Origin: a bacterium
GTDB lineage: Bacteria; Gemmatimonadota; Glassbacteria; GWA2-58-10
Assembly: GCA_021372515.1 (NCBI GenBank)
Contig: JAJFUG010000192.1
Span: 1 to 25,498, forward strand
Direction of reading: 5' to 3'
DNA length: 25,498 nucleotides
Positions 14,702-22,256 of the stretch are shown here, piece by piece. A program made the translations under genes and the position numbers. A model generated the notes under the pieces. It was not told the origin of the DNA. It made no database searches and saw only the letters and a list, made by a program, of their open reading frames with translations. Position 1 is the stretch's first letter; the number at the start of each line of letters is the position of its first letter.

Positions 14702-16900
14702 TTATTTCACCGCCGGATGGGCCAGACCCGCCAGCCAGGGCGCCAGCCCGCTGGAGTCGGCGGCGAAGCTAAGGCCGTTGTCGCCTCCGGCGACGGTGGC
14801 CACAGTGGCGGCGAAACCCTCGCGCAGGGCCGAATCCGCCGGGGCGCCATCACCGCCCAGGGGACCGGCCACAAGCAGCGGACGCGGGGCAAACAAGCCG
14901 GCCAGGTCCGGAAGGTCGTACTGCAGCAGGGCCGAGGGCACGATTGTGGCTCCCAGGGCCTGGTCATACCAGCGTGTTTCGAGGACAGACTCCCAGGAAA
15001 GCAGGCTGCGGCCGAGGCAGAGCGCCCGCACCGGAGCGCCCAGCGCCGCCGCGTGCAGCGCCGCCGGTCCGGCCGCCCCGGCGGCTACAACCACAGAGCC
15101 CCCGGCCGCGGCGGCATCCGGGCGGCCCTGGAGGTAGAGCAGGGCGGCCTCGGCGGCGCGGGCCTGGATACCGGTCACGCTGCGGCCGACAAGCTGCGCC
15201 CCGAACAACAGGTTGTAGCTCACCCCCTGGATCACCGAGTCATCGGCGTGCGGGTCGGCGGCCAGCTCGCCGAAACCGGGCAGATCCAGCGACAGCACCA
15301 GCCAGCCGGCCTCGGCCAGGCGCTCCGGCTCACCCCCGGCCACGCCCGCGGCGGCCTTGCCCCGGTCATCCAGCCACAGGATAGCCGGGTGCGGCCCGGC
15401 GCCCTTGGGCACGAAAACCAGGGCCGGCAGGGGCAGGGGGCTTTCGGAGTCGAGGACCAGTTTTTCCACATAGCAAGCCCGGCGCGTGAACCGTCCGCAA
15501 AACAGCGCCGGCCCGGCCGGGACCGGCCCGCCCAGGCCGGCGAGGCTGCGCGCGGCGCGGCTCACCCGCTCGCGGTTCGCCTTGATATCCTTACGGTTCT
15601 GCTCCAGTTGCGCCAGCACCGGGGCGGCATCCTCCAGGATCAACTCGTGGATGGTGCGCGAGCCGGAGGTGATCACCTGCCCCGTGTCAGAGATTTTGAA
15701 GCTGTCGGGCGGGACAACTGGGAAAGTCACATCCACGGTGTCGCCGGGCGTGCCGAACTGACGGCGCAGGAAACCGTACAGACGCTCGCGGTTGGCCACG
15801 GTCGACTGGTGCGGGGCGTCATCCTCCACCATCTGGAGGTTGCCCGGCGCGCCCAGGGCGTCAAATGCCGGGCGGACCGAGGCGAAAGTGGCGCGCGCCC
15901 CGGCGATTGAGAACATGTCGCGCGTGGTGGTGAGCATCAGGCTGGGCTTGGGCGCGCGGGCGATGAGGAAATCGCCGTGGTCAAGGCCGGCGGCGATCTG
16001 GCCCAGCAGGTTCTGCTCCGCATCCTGCGGCCCGATGGACTCGAACAGACGGCGGAAACTGGTCAGGTAGCATTCCGGGGCGGCCACGCTGATCCGCGGC
16101 TCCATCGCCCCCAGGTAGGAGGACATGGTCCCGCCGCCCGAGCGGCCGTGCACCGCGATCCGCGCCGGGTCCACATCCGGACGGCTCAGCAGATAGTCCA
16201 CCGCCCGGATGCCGTCCCACAGCCGCACCGCACCCATGGTGCGGCCCAGCAGAAGATACTGCAGGCCGGCATAGGAATGCTCGTGCGTGGTGCCGCCCAG
16301 GCGGCTGCGGCCAAGCTCCGGGTCATAGTACTGGTAGCGCTCGCCCTGGCCGATCGGGTCGAAACACAGCACCACGAACCCGCGACGGGCCAGGTTGAAT
16401 ATCTGCTGCTGGTAGCCGCGCAGGCCGTCGTTCGTATGGCCGCAGACCAGGAGCACCGCAGGCAGACGGCCCTCCAGGCCGGGCTGACGGACCACGGCCG
16501 CGGTCACCTGCCAGCCGGGACGGGACTCGAAGATGATCTTCTCGACTTGCAGGCCCGCATGCTCGAAAGCGCCCACCGTGCGCGCGTTGAGCGGGGTCTT
16601 CTCCCACAGCGGCCCGAAAGAGGCGGCCAGGCGCGCCCGCACCGAGGCGGCGTAGCGCTCCCACTGCGTCCGTCCGTGCAGGCCGGCCAGTTCCCTGTCC
16701 CGCGCCGCGAGCAGGCCCAAAGCCTCCCGGGCCAGGCTGCGGTAGAATAGGTCGCCCGCGGGGCTGTAGAGGCGCCAGTCCTGGAGCACCCGCAGGTCCT
16801 CCGCCTGGGCGCCCAGGAACGCGGGACAGAGCAGCGATACGGCAAAGAACAACCGAGTGATGCGGGCGCGAAGCCCGCCGGCGGGTTTGACACCGTGCAC
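14702..16900 (-). CDS. Secreted alpha/beta hydrolase (acetyl-xylan-esterase-like) with degenerate second hydrolase domain
   Basis: A 732-residue exported protein. A signal peptide (RITRLFFAVSLLCPAFLGAQA) precedes a helical region and an alpha/beta hydrolase domain with oxyanion-type GHTNDG, the nucleophile elbow HGRSGGG (Ser254), Asp328 in TTTRDMF and His364 in DDAPHQS, a complete catalytic triad. From about residue 450 a second hydrolase-like domain follows (PALVFVPKGAGPHPAILWL, SLDLPGFGE), but where the elbow is expected it reads AAGAAGPA, with no serine, so it looks inactive. The start is a GTG, chosen because GGAGG lies at standard spacing and the signal peptide follows at once; a perfect extended -10 lies just upstream. 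The likely role is removing ester groups (acetyl or similar) from a polysaccharide before the lyase and glycosidase act. Confidence 0.87.
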   Translation of the reverse strand: MHGVKPAGGLRARITRLFFAVSLLCPAFLGAQAEDLRVLQDWRLYSPAGDLFYRSLAREALGLLAARDRELAGLHGRTQWERYAASVRARLAASFGPLWEKTPLNARTVGAFEHAGLQVEKIIFESRPGWQVTAAVVRQPGLEGRLPAVLLVCGHTNDGLRGYQQQIFNLARRGFVVLCFDPIGQGERYQYYDPELGRSRLGGTTHEHSYAGLQYLLLGRTMGAVRLWDGIRAVDYLLSRPDVDPARIAVHGRSGGGTMSSYLGAMEPRISVAAPECYLTSFRRLFESIGPQDAEQNLLGQIAAGLDHGDFLIARAPKPSLMLTTTRDMFSIAGARATFASVRPAFDALGAPGNLQMVEDDAPHQSTVANRERLYGFLRRQFGTPGDTVDVTFPVVPPDSFKISDTGQVITSGSRTIHELILEDAAPVLAQLEQNRKDIKANRERVSRAARSLAGLGGPVPAGPALFCGRFTRRACYVEKLVLDSESPLPLPALVFVPKGAGPHPAILWLDDRGKAAAGVAGGEPERLAEAGWLVLSLDLPGFGELAADPHADDSVIQGVSYNLLFGAQLVGRSVTGIQARAAEAALLYLQGRPDAAAAGGSVVVAAGAAGPAALHAAALGAPVRALCLGRSLLSWESVLETRWYDQALGATIVPSALLQYDLPDLAGLFAPRPLLVAGPLGGDGAPADSALREGFAATVATVAGGDNGLSFAADSSGLAPWLAGLAHPAVK

Positions 16901-16944
16901 GAGCGCCTCCGTGTGTTATGATGGCTCCGGGTGGGATCGGGGCA

Positions 16945-16953
16945 ATTATAGCA
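16945..16953 (-). promoter_or_regulatory. Extended -10 promoter of the alpha/beta hydrolase gene
   Basis: On the - strand TGCTATAAT is a perfect TATAAT with the TGn extension, placing initiation roughly 38 bases before the GTG start. The -35 region is poor, which is typical for extended -10 promoters. It implies that the hydrolase gene can be transcribed independently of the small genes upstream. Confidence 0.6.
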
Positions 16954-17010
16954 CATTCGGCGGCGGCAGGAAAGCGATTTGCACCCTTGGGCCAGGCTGC
17001 GGCCTAAGGC

Positions 17011-17253
17011 TCAGCCAGCCAGGTGTTTCAAGCGCTCGAACAGGAGGAATATGCGGCTGTAATCGCTGACCTCCAGATCGAGGCCGTTATCGCAGGTGTA
17101 CTTGGGGTCGACTACCTTGAGCAGGTCGAGAAGGTCGTAAATTCCGATTTCTTTGTCGCCGTTCCGGGGGAGCATGTCCAGCTTGATGACTTCCGAGGAG
17201 AGGCCGGCGCCGGCCGGGGCCTCGATTGTAAAATGGCCGATTGACATGTCCAT
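17011..17253 (-). CDS. Small protein, unrecognised, with possible dockerin-like segments
   Basis: An 80-residue protein I cannot assign to a known family. ATG 17253 follows GGAGG with a 6-base gap; the frame continues 31 residues further but without a comparable site. No signal peptide or membrane helix is visible. The middle reads NGDKEIGIYDLLDLLKVV and a second, similar loop-helix (NGLDLEVSDYSRIFLLFERL) follows about 25 residues later. The spacing of N, D, I, D and the LLxLL helix resembles the calcium-loop/helix repeat of type I dockerins, but the first Asp and the Gly of the loop are replaced. A degenerate dockerin is therefore a hypothesis only. Neighbours are the IPT-like gene upstream and the secreted hydrolase downstream. 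Confidence 0.65.
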   Translation of the reverse strand: MDMSIGHFTIEAPAGAGLSSEVIKLDMLPRNGDKEIGIYDLLDLLKVVDPKYTCDNGLDLEVSDYSRIFLLFERLKHLAG

Positions 17254-17459
17254 ACTTTGCCTCCGGGTGCGCTTGTCCGTGCCTTCCGTTTCCGGGAGAA
17301 TGAACCCCCAAAAACGGCTGCCCCCAGGGGAAGACCGCTCAGCCATTGGATTGAACCGGAATTCTCATCCCCCGCCAGGTATTGGATAAGTTTATGCTGC
17401 ATTTCCGGACAGCCCGACTGAACGATCTTCCACTGGAGGCAGATTTCTTAGCTCGATAT

Positions 17460-17963
17460 TCAGATCCAGTCGTAAGGGTTAGCCAGGGTGGCGCTTTCGC
17501 GCGCCGGCTTTCCGGGGACTCGCGCCTCCGGAGAGAGCTTTTCCAGTCTTTCGCTGACATCCACTCCGCGGGACCAGGCTTCGACCAGGAGCTGCTGCCG
17601 GGCGACTATCACCCCGGAGCGGATGTCGGTCAGGAGCAGGAAACGGTACCCTGTCGCCGCTGTCCTGTCCACGCAGATTTCGAGTTTCAGCCTGTTCGGG
17701 CCTTCCCGGCCCAGAGTCAGCACCCGGATGCCCCCGCCCACGAACTGCACACTCACTATCCCGTCCAGACTGTGTCCCTCCAGGCTCAATTCGATCGCCT
17801 GTTCACCCGCCCGGACCGCTCCGGGCTCCATCCGGCTCACCAGCGGAAAATCGGGACCGGCATGCATGGTCACCTCGCTTGTTGATCCGGCGGAGGGCCT
17901 GACTGGCTGAGTCGTGTTTATGAAAAGGCAAGCCGTGTGCCAGAGCAGAGCGCGTTCCGTCAC
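17460..17963 (-). CDS. Hypothetical protein with IPT/TIG-like beta domain
   Basis: Up to 167 residues; no firm family. The segment from about residue 45 to 130 (EPGAVRAGEQAIELSLEGHS ... GYRFLLLTDIRSG) has the layout of IPT/TIG immunoglobulin-like domains: a P-x-x-x-x-G-E start, alternating beta strands, and a late A-x-G-Y-R turn. The C-terminus is charged and Pro-rich. The start is uncertain: GTG 17963 has AGGAG 11 bases upstream, while ATG 17867 has GAGGTGA close upstream and would still keep the domain (135 residues). No clear signal peptide is seen with either. It lies between the sigma-54 regulator and the 80-residue gene, behind two operator-like dyads. Confidence 0.6.
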   Translation of the reverse strand: MTERALLWHTACLFINTTQPVRPSAGSTSEVTMHAGPDFPLVSRMEPGAVRAGEQAIELSLEGHSLDGIVSVQFVGGGIRVLTLGREGPNRLKLEICVDRTAATGYRFLLLTDIRSGVIVARQQLLVEAWSRGVDVSERLEKLSPEARVPGKPARESATLANPYDWI

Positions 17964-18051
17964 ACAAGGGATAACTCCTGATTCCGGCTGGAGTTGATTC
18001 GGGATGAAAAACAGTCCGGCGGGAAATACGGTGCTCCGGGTGTGGCAGATT

Positions 18052-18092
18052 GTTGTGAATATTCACAACTTGTTGTGATAATTCACAACAAG
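18052..18092. promoter_or_regulatory. Two tandem operator-like dyads 20 bp apart
   Basis: The first is a perfect 18-bp palindrome (half GTTGTGAAT, 18052-18069). The second has perfect 10-bp arms CTTGTTGTGA / TCACAACAAG around TAAT (18069-18092). Both share TGTGA-N4-TCACA and their centres are exactly 20 bp apart, that is two helical turns, on the same DNA face. They start 5 bases after the sigma-54 regulator's stop codon and lie about 90 bases before the IPT-like gene on the - strand. There is no T tract, so this looks like a protein-binding site rather than a terminator. Confidence 0.75.
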
Positions 18093-18097
18093 TGGGC

Positions 18098-20077
18098 CTA
18101 TTTGCGGACCTCGATGCGGAACTTGCCGATCCGGTAGCGCAACTGGTTCAGGCTGATCCCCAGAATGCGGGCGGTGCGTGACTGGTTGAAGGCGTTCTCG
18201 CGCAGGGTGCGCTCGATCAGCTCGCGCTCCACCTCCCACATTCCGCGGCCGGTCATCTGGGCGGCAGCGGTTTCGGCGGCTGCGGTGGGCTCGGCCGGCT
18301 GCAGGGCGGGCGTGGAGATCTCGGCCGGGATATCCTCGATCCGGATCACCCCGGAGCTTTTCATCACCAGGATACGCTCGATTATATTTTCCAGCTCACG
18401 GATGTTGCCAGGCCAGGGGTAGGCGCTCAGGCAGGCCAGGGCCTCCGGGTCGATCCCGCTCACCTTGCGGTTCAGCTCGCCGTTGAACTTGCGGATGAAA
18501 AAGTCCACCAGCGGGGGGATGTCCTCGCGCCGCTCGCGCAGCAGCGGTACGAACACCGGCACCACGTTCAGACGGTAGAAAAGGTCCTTGCGGAACTGGC
18601 CCTCGGCCACCGCCTTGCGCAGTTCCCTGTTCGTGGCGGCGATGATCCGCACATCCACCTTGAGCGTCGCCTTGCCGCCGATACGCTCGAAAGTGTGCTC
18701 CTGCAGGAACCGCAGCAGCTTGACCTGCACATCGGGACGCAGCTCGCCGATCTCGTCCAGGAAAATGGTCCCGCGGTCAGCCTGTTCGAACTTGCCGGTC
18801 GCACGGGCCAGCGCCCCGGTGAACGAGCCTTTCTCGTGCCCGAACAGCTCGCTTTCCACCAGGTTTTCGGGCAGGGCGGCGATGTTGACCTTGATCATCG
18901 GCTTGTCGCTGCGGCCGCTCAGACGGTGGATCAGGTCGGCCAGCAGCTCCTTGCCCGTGCCGCTGTCACCCTGCAGCAGCACCGTGCTCTCCAGGGGCGC
19001 CACCTGGCGGCAGAGTTCGTAGACCCGTCGCATCGCCTCGTTCTCGCTCTGCTCAAGGCCGTCGTGGCGCATCTGCTCGTTCAGCAGGAGGTGGTAGTTC
19101 TGGCTCAGGGTGTCGAAGCTGATCGCGTTGTCCAGGGCCAGGGCGGCCAGGTTGGCGAAAGTGCAGAACAGCTCGATCCGGTCATCCGGGAAACCGCGGG
19201 CCTCGGCCTGGTTGAGCACCTCGACCACCCCGATTATCCGTCCGCGCAGGATCATCGGAGCGGCGGCGATGGCACGGGTGCGGAAACCCGAGAGCTGGTC
19301 GATCTGGGGATAGAAGCGCATGTCCCGGCCCACGTCGTTGACCACCAGCGGACGGCCGTGGCCGAACACCCAGCCGGCAATGCCCTTGTCCACCGGGAAA
19401 CGCAGGCCCTTGACCCGTTCCTCCTTGTCCCCGGTCGAGGTGGCGATGTAGAGGTTCAGGCCCGAGGAATCGACCAGGATCACCGAGCTGCTCTCTGCGT
19501 TCATCATCCGGCGCGCGGATTCCTGGATGAACCGCACCACCTCGCCCACCTGGAGGCTGGAGGAGATCTTTTCACAGGCCTCGATCAGGATACGGATTTC
19601 GAAATCCTTGCGCTGAAGGCGCTCCTGCAGGAGCTCCACCCGCTGGGCGCTGTCCAGGGCCGGGCTGTCCGGCCGGGCCTCCTCCGCTGAGACGTCGGGC
19701 GCGGGCAGGCGTAGCAGACGGGTCAGGCGCTCGGTGTTGCCCGGCTCGGTCCCGGTGCGAACCGCGGCCACCACCCTGGCACCGCCTGGAAGGCGCATCA
19801 GCTCGGGCAGCTCCTCCCGCAGGGCCAGCACCGCCACCTGCACCCCCTCGGGCAGCACCCGCAGAAGGTCGGCCACCACTTTCACGCCGCCAGCCCGAGT
19901 GTCGGCCAGGGCCGCCTCGGCCGGGTTCCAGGGGCGCGCCAGGGCCTCGCCCAGACTGACAGCGTCCACCCGGGGCCAGTCGAGCGCATGCAGCGCCACG
20001 GTCAGCGGCCCGGACAGGCTCGGGTCCATTCCGCACAGCACGGCGCAGCGTCTGTCCTGTTCCCTGTTCTCGGGCAT
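18098..20077 (-). CDS. Sigma-54-dependent transcriptional activator with GAF domain
   Basis: A 659-residue enhancer-binding protein that opens sigma-54 RNA polymerase promoters by ATP hydrolysis. Residues about 10-125 look like a divergent receiver domain: Asp59 sits in ALADTRAGG where a phospho-acceptor would be, but the acidic pocket is not clear. A short coiled coil (about 140-165) leads to a GAF domain (about 170-315). The AAA+ domain has Walker A GDSGTGKE (370-377), GSFTGA (417-422; usual form GAFTGA), Walker B GTIFLDEIGE and the PWPGNIRELEN motif. A Fis-type helix-turn-helix ends the protein (FNQSRTARILGISLNQLRYR). ATG 20077 follows GAGG. It is divergent from the PhoR-type kinase gene and upstream of the polysaccharide genes, which it may control; I found no convincing -24/-12 promoter in the window. 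Confidence 0.95.
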   Translation of the reverse strand: MPENREQDRRCAVLCGMDPSLSGPLTVALHALDWPRVDAVSLGEALARPWNPAEAALADTRAGGVKVVADLLRVLPEGVQVAVLALREELPELMRLPGGARVVAAVRTGTEPGNTERLTRLLRLPAPDVSAEEARPDSPALDSAQRVELLQERLQRKDFEIRILIEACEKISSSLQVGEVVRFIQESARRMMNAESSSVILVDSSGLNLYIATSTGDKEERVKGLRFPVDKGIAGWVFGHGRPLVVNDVGRDMRFYPQIDQLSGFRTRAIAAAPMILRGRIIGVVEVLNQAEARGFPDDRIELFCTFANLAALALDNAISFDTLSQNYHLLLNEQMRHDGLEQSENEAMRRVYELCRQVAPLESTVLLQGDSGTGKELLADLIHRLSGRSDKPMIKVNIAALPENLVESELFGHEKGSFTGALARATGKFEQADRGTIFLDEIGELRPDVQVKLLRFLQEHTFERIGGKATLKVDVRIIAATNRELRKAVAEGQFRKDLFYRLNVVPVFVPLLRERREDIPPLVDFFIRKFNGELNRKVSGIDPEALACLSAYPWPGNIRELENIIERILVMKSSGVIRIEDIPAEISTPALQPAEPTAAAETAAAQMTGRGMWEVERELIERTLRENAFNQSRTARILGISLNQLRYRIGKFRIEVRK

Positions 20078-20224
20078 GACCCCGCCTCTCTGTCAGGTCT
20101 GCGGTGGCGTAAATCCTTCATTGGTGTAGAATATTACATCTCTTTCCCAAAAAGCAAGCTTACCCGAAAGGCGGTACTCTCGCTATTCTCACAGTTGCGC
20201 GGCAGGGCAAACCGCTCAAATGGC

Positions 20225-20254
20225 TTGACAAGAAAGGCCGGCTTGAAGAATACT
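20225..20254 (+). promoter_or_regulatory. Likely sigma-70 promoter of the PhoR-type kinase gene
   Basis: A perfect TTGACA (20225-20230) is followed after 18 bases by AATACT (20249-20254, four of six matches to TATAAT). It lies about 50 bases upstream of the kinase start, in the 228-base gap shared with the divergent sigma-54 regulator gene. Confidence 0.5.
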
Positions 20255-20305
20255 GAAAAAATGGAACTCCTGCAATGACTGTTCACCCTTTACCGGTGCG
20301 AGCTT

Positions 20306-22078
20306 ATGCGACCCAGGAAAATGCTGTGGCAACTGTACCCGCCCTACCTCATCGTCACGGCCTTGTCTCTCCTGGTGCTGGCGGTCTGGTCGGCCCACTC
20401 GCTGCGTCAGTTTTTCCTGGAGCACACTGCGCATTCGCTGCGCGTGGGGGCGGATTTCTTCGAGAGCCAGGCGCTGAGTCTGCTCGAACGCGGGGATACG
20501 GCGGGTGTGGATTCCCTGTGCAAGGTGTACGGCCGGATGAGCCAGACCCGTTTCACCCTGGTGCTGCCCTCGGGCCGGGTGATCGGGGACTCGGATGAGG
20601 ACCCGGCGCGGATGAACAACCACTCCGACCGTCCCGAGGTGGCCACGGCCCTGGCCGGCGAGGTGGGACGGACCCTGCGCTACAGCCACACGCTGGAAAA
20701 GGACATGATGTACCTGGCCCTGCCGGTGCTCTCCGGCGGACGGGTGGAGGCGGTGATCCGCACCGCGACGCCGGTGCTCTCGATCAACAAGGCCCTGCGC
20801 GGCCTGTACTGGCAGATCGCCCTGGCCGGCCTGCTGGTGCTGGCCATCATGTTCGCGGTCAACCTCTGGGTCTTCCGGCGGATCAGCCAGCCCCTGGAGG
20901 AGCTGCGCCGCGGGGCCGAGATGTTCGCCCGCGGAGAGCTGGACCGCCGCCTGCCGGTGGGGCGCTCACGCGAGGTGGGCGATCTGGCCGAGACCATGAA
21001 CCGGATGTCCTCGATGCTGAGCGAGCGCATCGCCACGATCACCAGCCAGCGCAACGAGCTGGAAAGCCTGCTGGCGGCCATGAACGAGGGGGTGATCGTG
21101 GTGGACCAGGAGGAGCGGGTGAACCGGATCAACCGCGCGGCCGGGCGGCTGTTCGGGGTGCGGCCCGAGGACGCCCCCGGGCGCTCGATCCAGGAACTGA
21201 TCCGAAACAGCGACCTGCAGCGCTTCATCGGCTCGACCCTGTCCCAGGGCAGCCCGGCCGAGGGCGAGGTGGCAATCCATATCGGCGAGACCCGCTACCT
21301 GCAGGCCAGCGCCACTTTCCTGCAGCCCGAGAGCAAGCGGGAGGTGCTGATCGTGCTGAACGATGTCACCCGCACCCGCCAGCTCGAAAACATCCGGCGC
21401 GAATTTGTCTCCAATGTCTCCCACGAACTTAAAACCCCGATCACCTCGATCAAAGGATTTGTGGAGACCCTGATGGGCGGGGCGAAGAACGACCCGGCCG
21501 ACCTGGAGCGGTTCCTGGGCATCATCCTCAAGCACACCGACCGCCTGAACGCCATCATCGAGGACATCCTGGAGCTGTCCCGCATCGAGCAGGAGGGCGA
21601 GCGCCGGGAAATCGACCTGGAGGCCCTGCGGCTGAAGCCGGTGCTGAACGCGGCCATCCAGGCCTGCCGTCCGAAAGCCGAATCCCGCCGCCTGAGCGTG
21701 GACCTGGAGTGCCCCTCCGAGTTGGAGGTGCGCATGAACCCGCACCTGCTGGAGATGGCGGTGTCGAACCTGCTGGACAACGCGATCAAGTACTCGCCGG
21801 AGGGCGGCAAGGTGGAGCTGGCCGCCGCGGCCGACAGCGAGCGGGTGACAATCCGGGTGCGCGACCACGGGCCGGGGATCGAAAAGCAGCACCAGCCCCG
21901 TCTGTTCGAGCGTTTCTACCGGGTGGACAAGGCCCGCAGCCGTCACCTGGGCGGCACCGGCCTGGGCCTGTCGATAGTCAAGCATATCGCCCAGGTGCAT
22001 CAGGGCAGCGTGGAGGTGGAAAGCGAGCCGGGCGCGGGAAGTACGTTCTTCATCCACCTGCCCCTGCCCGGAAAATGA
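20306..22078 (+). CDS. phoR: PhoR-type membrane sensor histidine kinase
   Basis: A 590-residue inner-membrane kinase. Two hydrophobic helices (about 10-30 and 168-190) flank a periplasmic sensor of about 135 residues. Then come a HAMP domain (RRISQPLEELRRGAEMFARG), a PAS domain (LLAAMNEGVIVVDQ), HisKA with the phosphorylated His373 in FVSNVSHELKTP, and an ATPase domain with NLLDNAIKYS, DHGPGI and GGTGLGLSIVKHI. This order is that of PhoR. The assignment to phosphate control rests on domain order and on the pstSCA genes directly downstream. The usual partner phoB is not adjacent; the upstream neighbour is a divergent sigma-54 regulator. The start at ATG 20306 has only a weak GCGAG site; ATG 20321 after CCAGGAAA is an alternative. 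Confidence 0.88.
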   Translation: MRPRKMLWQLYPPYLIVTALSLLVLAVWSAHSLRQFFLEHTAHSLRVGADFFESQALSLLERGDTAGVDSLCKVYGRMSQTRFTLVLPSGRVIGDSDEDPARMNNHSDRPEVATALAGEVGRTLRYSHTLEKDMMYLALPVLSGGRVEAVIRTATPVLSINKALRGLYWQIALAGLLVLAIMFAVNLWVFRRISQPLEELRRGAEMFARGELDRRLPVGRSREVGDLAETMNRMSSMLSERIATITSQRNELESLLAAMNEGVIVVDQEERVNRINRAAGRLFGVRPEDAPGRSIQELIRNSDLQRFIGSTLSQGSPAEGEVAIHIGETRYLQASATFLQPESKREVLIVLNDVTRTRQLENIRREFVSNVSHELKTPITSIKGFVETLMGGAKNDPADLERFLGIILKHTDRLNAIIEDILELSRIEQEGERREIDLEALRLKPVLNAAIQACRPKAESRRLSVDLECPSELEVRMNPHLLEMAVSNLLDNAIKYSPEGGKVELAAAADSERVTIRVRDHGPGIEKQHQPRLFERFYRVDKARSRHLGGTGLGLSIVKHIAQVHQGSVEVESEPGAGSTFFIHLPLPGK

Positions 22079-22097
22079 CATTGACTTGAGAGCTGAG

Positions 22098-22114
22098 CTA
22101 ATACATTTCTAACA
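22098..22114 (+). promoter_or_regulatory. Pho-box-like direct repeats, distal cluster
   Basis: CTAATA (22098) and CTAACA (22109) are spaced 11 bp start to start, beginning 20 bases after the kinase stop codon. They share sequence and period with the larger array directly in front of pstS. Confidence 0.55.
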
Positions 22115-22132
22115 ATCGAGCCTGCCCGGTGG

Positions 22133-22176
22133 ACGGTCCGGCGCCCGTGGTGCGACACGGGTCTCAGCCGGACCGT
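22133..22176. repeat. Strong interrupted hairpin between the kinase gene and pstS
   Basis: ACGGTCCGGC (22133-22142) pairs perfectly with GCCGGACCGT (22167-22176). Inside, CCCGTG / CACGGG (22144-22161) forms a second stem with loop GTGCGA. There is no T tract. It lies between the two Pho-box-like clusters and may end or protect the kinase transcript. Confidence 0.55.
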
Positions 22177-22193
22177 AGCCGCACCAGTCAAGA

Positions 22194-22214
22194 CTCCGGC
22201 CTCCGGCCTCCGGC
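22194..22214. repeat. Three tandem copies of a 7-mer
   Basis: CTCCGGC is repeated three times without interruption (22194, 22201, 22208) in the leader region upstream of pstS. The function is unknown; it is probably a slippage-prone simple repeat. Confidence 0.6.
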
Positions 22215-22256
22215 CGGGCTGCCTTTCCGCGCGCAGACCCGCTCCCTGCACCGCCT

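Noticed and set aside
18052-18092. Dyads as a Rex or CRP site, or as a terminator of the sigma-54 regulator gene
   Set aside because: Rex and CRP sites have different spacing (TGTGAA-N4-TTCACA; TGTGA-N6-TCACA), and no T tract follows on the - strand.
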